Shown here one piece after another: positions 1 to 5,470 of a stretch of DNA of 7,131 nt. Within the stretch, counting starts at the first letter, position 1. The number at the start of each line of letters is the position of its first letter. The stretch spans positions 1-7,131 of the forward strand of contig VBGE01000121.1 of assembly GCA_005880345.1 (NCBI GenBank), read 5' to 3'. Both the position numbers and the translations under genes were made by a program. Under the pieces are notes generated by a model. The model did not search any database and was not told where the DNA came from. It saw nothing but the letters and a program-made list of their open reading frames with translations. The DNA is from Chloroflexota bacterium. Lineage in GTDB: Bacteria > Chloroflexota > Dormibacteria > Dormibacterales > Dormibacteraceae.

Positions 1-2
1 TC

Positions 3-914
3 TACAAAGTGCTCCCCGACTCTGTGGCGGTCACCAACCAGCTGAAGACGGGGGAGATCGACATCGGCCCTGTCGATCCTGGCCAGGTCGACGCGCTCAA
101 GACAACCTCGACCGTGGCGATGAGGGAGTTCGGCGTGCCGACCTTCACCTTCTACGCCTACCAGCTCGACCCCACCAAGCCGGCGGGTCCGTTGTTCCAG
201 GACAAAGCCGTGCGTCAGGCCCTCCTGTACGCGCTGGACCGCCAGTCGATCGTGACCGCCGTCTTTTTCGGCCACGGCAAGGTGGCCAACTCGGTCGAGC
301 CGCCGACCTCGTGGGCTTACAAGGATAAGCCGCAGGTCCTGGTCAATTTCCACAAGGCGAACGCCGAGTCGCTGCTCGACGGCGCCGGCTGGACCAAAGG
401 TGCGGACGGCATCCGGGCCAAGAACGGCACCAAGCTCAAGTTCACGATGATCACCAACGCCGGCAACAAGCAGCGTGAGTCGATGCTCACCGTGATGCAG
501 CAGGCGTGGCATGACATCGGCGTCGACGCGACCCCCAACTTGATCCAGTTCCCCCAGCTGGTCAGCCAGATCGTCAGCATCCGTACCTTCGACGTGTTCC
601 TCGTCGGCTTCAACTGGAGCGCCGATCCCGACGTGTCCCCGCTCTATCACTCGCGCAACGCGGTACCCGGCGGCTTCAACGGTGCGGACTTCAAGAACGA
701 CCAGGCCGACACCCTGCTCGACCAGGCGCTCAACACCCTGGACAGGACCAAGCGCAAGCAGCTTTACGGCCAGTTCCAGGACCTGATGTCAGACCTGCAG
801 CCGTCGCCGGTCATTCTCTTCAATACCGGCATCTATACCGGGAGTGGGTCACGGATGGGAAGTAGTGGAACGGAGGTAACTCAGGAGCCGCCGGGCTTTA
901 CATCTAAGAGCTGA
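3..914 (+). CDS. Family-5 (peptide/dipeptide-type) ABC transporter substrate-binding protein, 5'-truncated by the window and with a suspect 3' end
   Basis: About 303 residues of the C-terminal part are visible. The frame is open from base 3, so the true start and the signal peptide or lipobox lie upstream; the GTG at 9 is an internal valine. Family-typical stretches are VRQALLYALDRQSIV (a central SBP_bac_5 hallmark), the AESLLDGAGW segment, the KNGTKLKFTMIT strand and the QQAWHDIGVD helix. Known members are extracytoplasmic receptors that deliver peptides or other small solutes to DppBC-type permeases, and the four genes downstream fit that partner set. The substrate cannot be read from sequence. 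The last ~25 residues, after GIY (residues encoded at 828-836), do not look like the family, and 11 of 25 codons there end in A or T. A family-like C-terminus sits in another frame at 839-865, which suggests an indel or deletion. The stop TGA overlaps the next gene's ATG by one base. The family assignment is firm; intactness is doubtful. Confidence 0.88.
   Translation, partial: YKVLPDSVAVTNQLKTGEIDIGPVDPGQVDALKTTSTVAMREFGVPTFTFYAYQLDPTKPAGPLFQDKAVRQALLYALDRQSIVTAVFFGHGKVANSVEPPTSWAYKDKPQVLVNFHKANAESLLDGAGWTKGADGIRAKNGTKLKFTMITNAGNKQRESMLTVMQQAWHDIGVDATPNLIQFPQLVSQIVSIRTFDVFLVGFNWSADPDVSPLYHSRNAVPGGFNGADFKNDQADTLLDQALNTLDRTKRKQLYGQFQDLMSDLQPSPVILFNTGIYTGSGSRMGSSGTEVTQEPPGFTSKS
839..865 (+). 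other. Out-of-frame remnant of the binding protein's normal C-terminus
   Basis: Read in the frame two bases on from the open frame, these bases give R-E-W-V-T-D-G-K followed by TAG. A W-V-T-D-G-K ending is, from memory, a common terminus in family-5 binding proteins. Seven of the eight sense codons here end in G or C, like the genuine genes, whereas the open frame over the same bases is rich in AGT, GGA and TCA. Two direct copies of ATACCGG (823-829 and 835-841) lie right at the apparent junction. The inference is that a deletion or indel not divisible by three removed the segment between GIY and REWVTDGK and shifted the frame. A sequencing or assembly error is the main alternative. Confidence 0.6.
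872..877 (+). promoter_or_regulatory. Strong Shine-Dalgarno-like GGAGGT, unusually far from the next start
   Basis: GGAGGT is a near-perfect anti-16S match. However, 36 bases separate it from the permease ATG at 914, and no ATG, GTG or TTG follows at a normal distance in any forward frame. A weak hairpin (GGAGCC, loop GCCG, GGCTTT with two G-U pairs, 884-899) lies between them. If the binding protein originally ended at 865, this would be the intercistronic spacer. Its use in translation is uncertain. Confidence 0.3.
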
Positions 915-1885
915 TGCTCGCGAAGTACGTGGCCCGGCGGTTCCTCGCCTCCCTCGTCGTCGTGCTGGGCGTGACGCTGATCACGCTCGTGCTGATGGAC
1001 CGCACCCGCGGCACCTATGTGCCGGGCATCGACCTCAACCCGGCGCTGCGGCCGGAGGACATAGCCCGGCTGCGGGCTGACCTCGGGCTCGACCGGCCGT
1101 TCTACATCTGGTACATAACGTGGATCTGGGGCGTCGTCCACGGCGACTTCGGCCGGTCGATGATCGACGGGAGCACGGTCATGAGCCACATCCTCGACCG
1201 GCTGCCCAACACGCTCGAGCTGACGGGAACCGCGATCCTGATCGGGGTGCTGCTGGCGATTCCGCTGGGAATCGTCGGCGCGCTGCGCCGGGGCAGCAAG
1301 GCCGACCACACCATGACCGTGGTCTCGGTCGCCGGCTTCGCGGTCCCGCAGTTCTGGATGGGCCTGATCCTCATCCTCATCTTCTCTGTCACGCTCGAGC
1401 AGCACGGCCTTCCGTGGCTGCCCTCCAGCGGTGCCTTCAGCGCGGTCAACGGGGGCGACATCATCGACCGAATCGAGCACCTGGTCCTGCCCGCCACGGT
1501 GCTCTCCTTCTTCTACATCTCGACGTGGTCGCGCTTCATCCGCTCGAGCATGCTCGAGGTGCTGTCCCAGGATTACATCCGCACCGCTCGCGCCAAGGGG
1601 ATGAGCGATCGCCGCGTCGTGTATCTGCACGGGCTGCGCAACGCGCTGATCCCGCTCATCACGCTGGTCGGCCTCGAGCTGCCGGGCCTGGTTTCCGGAG
1701 GCCTGGTCGTCGAGGTCGTGTTCGGATGGCCGGGCATCGGCAAGCTCGCCTTCGAGCGTGCCCTCCAGTACGACTACACGACCGTCATGGGCGTGACGTT
1801 TTTCGCCACCCTGCTCGTCATCGCCGGCAACCTGATTGCCGACCTGCTGTACGGCGTGTTCGATCCAAGGATCCGGTACGCGTGA
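914..1885 (+). CDS. dppB: Peptide-type ABC transporter permease, DppB family
   Basis: This 323-residue inner-membrane subunit pairs with the DppC-type permease to form the translocation path. It opens with the family's N-terminal signature (KYVARRFLASLVVVLGVTLITLVLM: basic residues then membrane segment 1, about residues 9-28). A long periplasmic region follows, including RADLGLDRPFYIWYITW and GDFGRSM (residues 54-83), a family hallmark. Further hydrophobic segments lie near 101-123, 134-160, 188-207, 244-265 and 290-315. The ATPase-coupling EAA loop is RTARAKGMSDRRVVYLHGLR followed by NALIP (223-246), and the protein ends with the usual YGVFDPRIRY. Length is normal (300-340). ATG at 914 is chosen because a TAA at 905-907 closes the frame upstream and the protein start matches the family. 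It overlaps the preceding stop by one base, so translation is probably coupled; no good ribosome site is adjacent. The symbol reflects family, not proven dipeptide specificity. Confidence 0.95.
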   Translation: MLAKYVARRFLASLVVVLGVTLITLVLMDRTRGTYVPGIDLNPALRPEDIARLRADLGLDRPFYIWYITWIWGVVHGDFGRSMIDGSTVMSHILDRLPNTLELTGTAILIGVLLAIPLGIVGALRRGSKADHTMTVVSVAGFAVPQFWMGLILILIFSVTLEQHGLPWLPSSGAFSAVNGGDIIDRIEHLVLPATVLSFFYISTWSRFIRSSMLEVLSQDYIRTARAKGMSDRRVVYLHGLRNALIPLITLVGLELPGLVSGGLVVEVVFGWPGIGKLAFERALQYDYTTVMGVTFFATLLVIAGNLIADLLYGVFDPRIRYA

Positions 1886-1892
1886 GCCGAAG

Positions 1893-2819
1893 ATGATCGG
1901 CCAGAGCCGCGTCGCCGAGCTGGAGATGCCGGGTGCGGCGGTCGAGGGCGTCTCCAGCCGTCCCGCACAGAGCTACTGGAACGAGTCGTGGGAGCGCATC
2001 CGCGCGAACCGCGTTGGACTCGCCGCGGGCATCCTGATCCTGGTCTTCGCGCTGATCGCGATCGCCGCGCCACTGTTCTCGGCCCTGCTGACGCATTTTC
2101 TGCCGCAGACCATCGACCTCGACGTCACGTTCCATCCGCCCGGCAAGCCGAACTGGCTCGGCACCGACGAGCTGGGCCGCGACACGCTCACCCGCCTCAT
2201 CTGGGGTGGGCGGGTGACGCTCGGCGTTGCGTTCCTGACGGTCGCGATCTCACTGACGGTGGGCAGCTACGTCGGCATGCTCGCGGGTTATTACGGCAAG
2301 TGGGTGGACGACATCCTGATGCGCCTGGTGGACACAGTCCTCGCCATCCCGGCGATCTTCCTGTTCATCCTGATGTCGATCCTCTTCAGGCCCAACCCCA
2401 TCACGCTGGCGATCATCATCGCGTCGGTCGGATGGGGCGGCGTGGCGCGACTCGTGCGCGGCGAGGTCCTTTCGGTGAAGGAGCGCGACTTCATCCTCGC
2501 CACACGCTCGATCGGCGCGCGCGACTTCAGGTTGATGCTCCGCCACCTGCTGCCAAATGTGCTGCCCGTTCTCATCGTGTCGGCCAGCCTCGGCGTCGGG
2601 CAGATCATCCTGATCGAGGCCGCTCTCGACTTCCTCGGCCTCGGCATCCAGCCGCCGACGCCGAGCTGGGGCAACATGCTGACCAACGCGGAGAGCTACT
2701 TCTTCCACTCCTTCTGGCTGGTGATCTGGCCCGGCATCGCGATCTTCGCCACGGTGCTCGCATCGAATATCTTCGGCAACGCCATTCGGGACGCATTCGA
2801 CCCGCGTCTCAAGTCGTAG
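1893..2819 (+). CDS. dppC: Peptide-type ABC transporter permease, DppC family
   Basis: This 308-residue second permease forms a heterodimer with the DppB-type protein in the cytoplasmic membrane. A cytoplasmic tail of about 40 residues, ending in WERIRANRVGLAAG, precedes membrane segment 1 (about 43-68). The family signature WLGTDELGRD sits at 88-97, just before the core permease domain. Hydrophobic segments lie near 108-131, 143-171, 172-192, 225-247 and 276-301. The EAA coupling loop is ATRSIGARDFRLMLRHLLPN continuing to VLPV (203-226), and LDFLGLGIQPPTPSWG (245-260) is another family hallmark. The C-terminus GNAIRDAFDPRLKS is typical. The ATG at 1893 lies 7 bp after the dppB stop and gives a normal N-terminal tail; an in-frame extension to 1836 would read through the dppB coding region and looks spurious. 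The upstream ribosome site is weak (GAG in GAGCCGAAG), so coupling to dppB is likely. Confidence 0.95.
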   Translation: MIGQSRVAELEMPGAAVEGVSSRPAQSYWNESWERIRANRVGLAAGILILVFALIAIAAPLFSALLTHFLPQTIDLDVTFHPPGKPNWLGTDELGRDTLTRLIWGGRVTLGVAFLTVAISLTVGSYVGMLAGYYGKWVDDILMRLVDTVLAIPAIFLFILMSILFRPNPITLAIIIASVGWGGVARLVRGEVLSVKERDFILATRSIGARDFRLMLRHLLPNVLPVLIVSASLGVGQIILIEAALDFLGLGIQPPTPSWGNMLTNAESYFFHSFWLVIWPGIAIFATVLASNIFGNAIRDAFDPRLKS

Positions 2820-2826
2820 CTCGGAC

Positions 2827-3816
2827 TTGACGCAGCCCCTCCTCGAGGTCCAGGACCTGCGCACGGTCTTCACGACGAAAGACGGCATCGTCAAGGCAGT
2901 CGACGGCGTCAGCTTCGAGCTGCTGCCCGGCGAGACGCTCGGCATCGTCGGCGAGTCAGGATGCGGCAAGTCGGTGACGGCCCTGAGCATCATGCGGCTG
3001 CAGCGCCCGGGCAAGATCCTGGGCGGCAAGGTCATGTTCAAGGGTCAGGACCTGACCAGGGTCAGCGAGTACGAGATGCGCGAGGTGCGCGGCAAGGAGA
3101 TCGCGATGATCTTCCAGGACCCGATGACTTCGCTCAATCCGGTCTTCCGTGTCGGGTGGCAGGTCGCCGAGCCCAATCGCATCCACCAGGGCTGGGATGC
3201 CAAGAAGGCGATGACGTCCGCGGTCAGCATGCTGCAGCGGGTCGGCATCCCGTCCGCCGCCTCACGGGCCAGGGACTACCCGCACCAGTTCTCCGGTGGC
3301 ATGCGGCAGCGCGCGATGATCGCCATGGGCCTGACGACGACGCCGCAGGTGTTGATCGCCGACGAGCCGACGACGGCGCTCGACGTGACGATTCAGGCGC
3401 AGATCCTCGACCTGCTGCGCACGGTGAACAAGGACTTCGGCACGGCCACGATCCTCATCACGCACAACCTCGGAGTGGTGGCCGGGATGTGTGAACGGGT
3501 GATCGTGATGTACGCGGGCAAGATCGTCGAGGCCGGGCCGACGAAGGACGTCTTCGCCAATCCCAAGCACCCCTACACCTGGTCGCTCCTGAAATCGATC
3601 CCGCGACTCGACGAGGACCGCCACGAACCGCTGAAGCCGATCGAGGGGCTGCCTCCCAGCCTGGTCGACCTGCCGAGCGGCTGCGCCTTCCACCCGCGCT
3701 GCTCGTTCAAGGTCGAGCGCTGCTCGCGGGACGTGCCGGCGCTCCTGCGGGTCGGCGAGACGCAGCTTGCCGCATGCTGGGTCACGCAGGCGGGCACGGA
3801 GCTGAAGGGTGCCTGA
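2827..3816 (+). CDS. dppD: Peptide-type ABC transporter ATPase, DppD family
   Basis: This 329-residue cytoplasmic nucleotide-binding subunit powers import together with the DppF-type ATPase. The motifs are complete: Walker A GESGCGKS (42-49), Q-loop FQDP (Gln97), signature FSGGMRQR (155-162), Walker B VLIADE with catalytic Glu180, D-loop ALD (184-186) and switch His213. Methionine in place of glutamine in the signature is usual for DppD/OppD subunits. The C-terminal oligopeptide-transporter domain follows ([13 protein letters not shown], 247-259). Cysteines 286, 292, 299 and 317 (pattern SGCAFHPRC...C...AC) match the ligands of the 4Fe-4S cluster found in crystallised DppD/DppF-type ATPases. 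The start is a TTG at 2827, 7 bp after the dppC stop, since no other start lies nearby in frame and [12 protein letters not shown] is a normal beginning. The ribosome site is weak (GGA at 2823-2825). Confidence 0.95.
   Translation: MTQPLLEVQDLRTVFTTKDGIVKAVDGVSFELLPGETLGIVGESGCGKSVTALSIMRLQRPGKILGGKVMFKGQDLTRVSEYEMREVRGKEIAMIFQDPMTSLNPVFRVGWQVAEPNRIHQGWDAKKAMTSAVSMLQRVGIPSAASRARDYPHQFSGGMRQRAMIAMGLTTTPQVLIADEPTTALDVTIQAQILDLLRTVNKDFGTATILITHNLGVVAGMCERVIVMYAGKIVEAGPTKDVFANPKHPYTWSLLKSIPRLDEDRHEPLKPIEGLPPSLVDLPSGCAFHPRCSFKVERCSRDVPALLRVGETQLAACWVTQAGTELKGA
3798..3801 (+). promoter_or_regulatory. Ribosome binding site for the DppF-type gene
   Basis: GGAG lies inside the end of dppD, 7 bases before the GTG at 3809. 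It supports that GTG as the start and a coupled, overlapping translation of dppD and dppF. Confidence 0.55.
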
Positions 3817-4831
3817 AGCGACCTCGGTCAAGCCGCTCAAGCGCGCATGGACCACGAGCGAACCGCTCGTCTCGGTGAGCGATCTGAAGATGTGGTTTCC
3901 CGTCGCGTCCGGAATCCTCCAACGCACGGTCGGCCATGTCCACGCGGTCGACGGGGTCGACCTCGAGATCAAGGCCGGGGAAACGGTTGGCCTGGTCGGC
4001 GAATCGGGATGCGGCAAGTCCACCCTCGGCCGCACGGTGATCCGGCTGCTCGAGCCAACCGGTGGCAAGGTGACGTTCAAAGGCGAGGACATCACGCACA
4101 TCCGCGGCGAGCATCTGCGGGGCTTACGCCGCGAGATGGCGATGATCTTCCAGGACCCCTACGCATCGCTGGATCCCCGGCAGACCGTGGGCGACATCGT
4201 CGGCGAGCCGATGGACGTGCACAGGCTGGCCAAAGGCAAGGAGCGCCAGGACAGGATTCGCGAGCTGTTGAGGGTGGTCGGCATGAATCCGCGCTATGTC
4301 GATCGCTATCCGCACGAGTTCTCCGGCGGACAGAGGCAGAGGATTGGCATCGCGCGGGCCCTGGCGGTGGAGCCGACGTTCATCGTCTGCGACGAGCCGA
4401 TCTCCGCCCTGGACGTCTCGATCCAGGCCCAGATCATCAACCTGCTCGAGAACCTGCAGTCGAAGTTCAACCTGACCTACCTCTTCATCGCGCACGACCT
4501 GTCGGTGGTCAAGCACATCTCGAGCCGCGTCGCGGTGATGTACCTGGGCAAGATCATGGAAGTCGCTCCGGGCCGGCAGCTCTATCGAAGGCCGCGACAC
4601 CCGTACACCGGATCGCTTCTTTCCGCGATCCCCATCCCGGACCCGGCGATCGAGCTGCGACGCGAGCGAGTCATCCTGCAGGGCGACGTGGCCTCGCCCG
4701 TGAATCCGCCGTCCGGGTGCCGGTTCCGCACTCGCTGCCCTCGCGCGCGAGAACATTGCGCGGAAGAGATTCCGCCCCTCGAGTCCTTCGGCGACGACCA
4801 CAAAGCGGCCTGCTTCTATCCGCTCGATTGA
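3809..4831 (+). CDS. dppF: Peptide-type ABC transporter ATPase, DppF family
   Basis: This 340-residue second nucleotide-binding subunit is expected to heterodimerise with the DppD-type protein on the cytoplasmic face of the permeases. Motifs: Walker A GESGCGKS (64-71), Q-loop [13 protein letters not shown] (Gln115), a canonical FSGGQRQR signature (171-178), Walker B FIVCDE (Glu196), D-loop ALD and switch His229. The long N-terminal stretch [20 protein letters not shown], before Walker A, is diagnostic of DppF/OppF rather than DppD/OppD. The C-terminal domain starts at [13 protein letters not shown] (253-265). Cysteines 304, 310, 317 and 335 give the second presumed 4Fe-4S site. The GTG start at 3809 overlaps dppD by 8 bp and has GGAG seven bases upstream. 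Nothing is missing, so both ATP sites look competent. This gene ends the transporter operon; no clear intrinsic terminator follows. Confidence 0.95.
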   Translation: MPEATSVKPLKRAWTTSEPLVSVSDLKMWFPVASGILQRTVGHVHAVDGVDLEIKAGETVGLVGESGCGKSTLGRTVIRLLEPTGGKVTFKGEDITHIRGEHLRGLRREMAMIFQDPYASLDPRQTVGDIVGEPMDVHRLAKGKERQDRIRELLRVVGMNPRYVDRYPHEFSGGQRQRIGIARALAVEPTFIVCDEPISALDVSIQAQIINLLENLQSKFNLTYLFIAHDLSVVKHISSRVAVMYLGKIMEVAPGRQLYRRPRHPYTGSLLSAIPIPDPAIELRRERVILQGDVASPVNPPSGCRFRTRCPRAREHCAEEIPPLESFGDDHKAACFYPLD

Positions 4832-4856
4832 CACGCTCCCCTCAACCCCGGATAGT
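4828..4856 (+). promoter_or_regulatory. Candidate sigma-70-type promoter for the pyrE operon
   Basis: A perfect TTGACA (4828-4833) overlaps the dppF stop codon. A 17-bp spacer separates it from GATAGT (4851-4856), which matches TATAAT at four of six positions. A transcript would start near 4863 and carry a leader of about 80 bases before the pyrE GTG. The -10 and start region fall within the first palindrome (4849-4868), the classic position for a repressor site. This rests on sequence match only. Confidence 0.45.
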
Positions 4857-4868
4857 CCGGACTAACCG
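4849..4868. promoter_or_regulatory. Palindromic candidate operator, copy 1
   Basis: Arms CGGATAGTCC and GGACTAACCG form a 20-bp inverted repeat with a single A/A mismatch (4852 against 4865). The inner 12 bases TAGTCCGGACTA are a perfect palindrome. A second, overlapping inverted repeat CCGGA-TAG-TCCGG lies at 4848-4860. The site covers the -10 box of the TTGACA promoter. A transcript through it could form a short hairpin, but no U-tract follows, so it is unlikely to be a terminator. Confidence 0.5.
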
Positions 4869-4890
4869 AACATTGCGTTGGGCAAATCCC

Positions 4891-4910
4891 CGGATAGTCC
4901 CTACTAACCG
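4891..4910. promoter_or_regulatory. Palindromic candidate operator, copy 2
   Basis: Arms CGGATAGT and ACTAACCG flank a non-palindromic CCCT centre. The outer half-sites equal those of copy 1, while the central pair changed from GG to CT. This is the pattern expected when a protein dimer reads the half-sites and not the spacer. The centre lies 42 bp from that of copy 1 and 42.5 bp upstream of the pyrE GTG. Confidence 0.45.
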
Positions 4911-4930
4911 AACATCGTGCGTTGATCCGC

Positions 4931-4936
4931 TAGATT
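4931..4936 (+). promoter_or_regulatory. Alternative -10 box suggesting a leaderless pyrE transcript
   Basis: TAGATT fits the TANNNT -10 pattern and ends 6 bases before the GTG at 4943. In lineages with many leaderless messages this spacing puts the transcription start on the start codon. The pyrE GTG lacks a usable ribosome site, because the only GGAG (4940-4943) runs into the GTG itself; this favours the idea. No recognisable -35 lies at 16-18 bp upstream. Confidence 0.3.
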
Positions 4937-4942
4937 GACGGA

Positions 4943-5470
4943 GTGGTTGGGGGGAAGGAAGCGCTGGGGCGCGACCTCGTCAGAGCCTCGTACCTGAAGG
5001 GCGAGTTCGTCTTGCGCTCCGGCAAGAAGTCCAATCGATACTTCGACAAATTCCTGTTCGAGACCGAGCCCGACTTGCTCAAGCGCCTCGGCTCGCATCT
5101 TGCTGAGCTCGTGCCGAAAGAGACGCAGCGCCTCGCAGCGCCAGAGCTCGGAGCCGTACTGCTTGGCGGGGTTGTGTCGATGGAGACCGGACTGCCTCTG
5201 CTCCTCGTCCGCAAGGAGGCGAAGGGCTACGGCACCTCGAAACAGATCGAGGGACGCGTCACGCCTGGCGAGCGCGTCACAGTGATCGAGGACGTGGTCA
5301 CGACCGGCGGCGACTCACTCCGCTCGATCCAGGTGCTGCGCGACGCGGGCCTCGACGTGATCCATCTTGTCGTCGTGCTGGACCGCGGTGAGGGCGGCGA
5401 AGACAACATCCGCGAGGAACGCATCCCGTACTCGCCGCTCTTCCGCATTCAAGACCTCGAACTTGACTGA
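4943..5470 (+). CDS. pyrE: Orotate phosphoribosyltransferase
   Basis: This cytoplasmic enzyme transfers phosphoribose from PRPP to orotate, giving orotidine 5'-phosphate, the fifth step of de novo pyrimidine synthesis. At 175 residues it is at the short end of the family. Visible motifs are the N-terminal substrate segment FVLRSGKKSNRYFDK (22-36), the flexible catalytic loop VRKEAKGYGTSKQIEG (89-104) carrying the conserved lysines, and the PRPP-binding loop VTVIEDVVTTGGDS (112-125). The last of these is nearly identical to the PyrE consensus and separates it from other phosphoribosyltransferases. The GTG at 4943 gives a normal N-terminus; no better start is available in frame. The GTG lacks a proper upstream ribosome site, so leaderless translation is possible. 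Its 3' end overlaps the dihydroorotase-like gene by 8 bp, which supports both the function and a shared transcript. The duplicated palindromes upstream may control it. Confidence 0.92.
   Translation: MVGGKEALGRDLVRASYLKGEFVLRSGKKSNRYFDKFLFETEPDLLKRLGSHLAELVPKETQRLAAPELGAVLLGGVVSMETGLPLLLVRKEAKGYGTSKQIEGRVTPGERVTVIEDVVTTGGDSLRSIQVLRDAGLDVIHLVVVLDRGEGGEDNIREERIPYSPLFRIQDLELD

Larger units (their letters stand above)
4846..4924 (+). repeat. Two tandem direct copies of a ~28-base operator-like element
   Basis: Copy 1 spans 4846-4873 and copy 2 spans 4888-4915. They agree at 26 of 28 positions, differing only at the central two bases (GG versus CT). Each is followed by TGCGTTG (4874-4880; 4918-4924, after a 2-base insertion). 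The period is 42 bp. Each copy contains a 20-bp dyad, CGGATAGT-N4-ACTAACCG (4849-4868 and 4891-4910), with one mismatched pair. Conservation confined to the palindrome and its right flank, on a four-turn spacing, suggests binding sites for a dimeric regulator. The regulator is not encoded in this window. Confidence 0.7.

Noticed and set aside
9..11. GTG at 9 as the start of the binding-protein gene
   Set aside because: The frame is open upstream to the window edge, and the protein at this point is already deep inside the family fold, with no signal peptide.
1836..1892. Upstream extension of dppC
   Set aside because: It would read through the 3' end of dppB in another frame and add a non-family segment. 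The ATG at 1893 gives a standard DppC N-terminus.
3289..3312. DppD signature FSGGM instead of LSGGQ as a sign of a degenerate ATP site
   Set aside because: Methionine at this place is normal in DppD/OppD ATPases, and Walker A, the Walker B glutamate and the switch histidine are all present.
4846..4924. CRISPR array or intrinsic terminator in the intergenic repeat
   Set aside because: Only two copies exist, the spacing is short (14 bases between copies) and the repeat is a regulator-type dyad. The hairpin has no following T-tract, so a terminator is not supported.
3847..4938. Long (363-codon) open frame on the + strand overlapping dppF, and similar ones at 1120-1896, 1988-2830, 2961-3494 and 6278-7030
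   Set aside because: These are out-of-frame shadows of well-supported genes. They are Arg/Gly/Pro/His-rich, as expected from GC-rich DNA, and show no domain.
5367..5462. Upstream extension of the dihydroorotase-like gene inside pyrE
   Set aside because: The added residues are Arg/Ser/Thr-rich shadow translation of pyrE. The family N-terminus begins right after the TTG at 5463.
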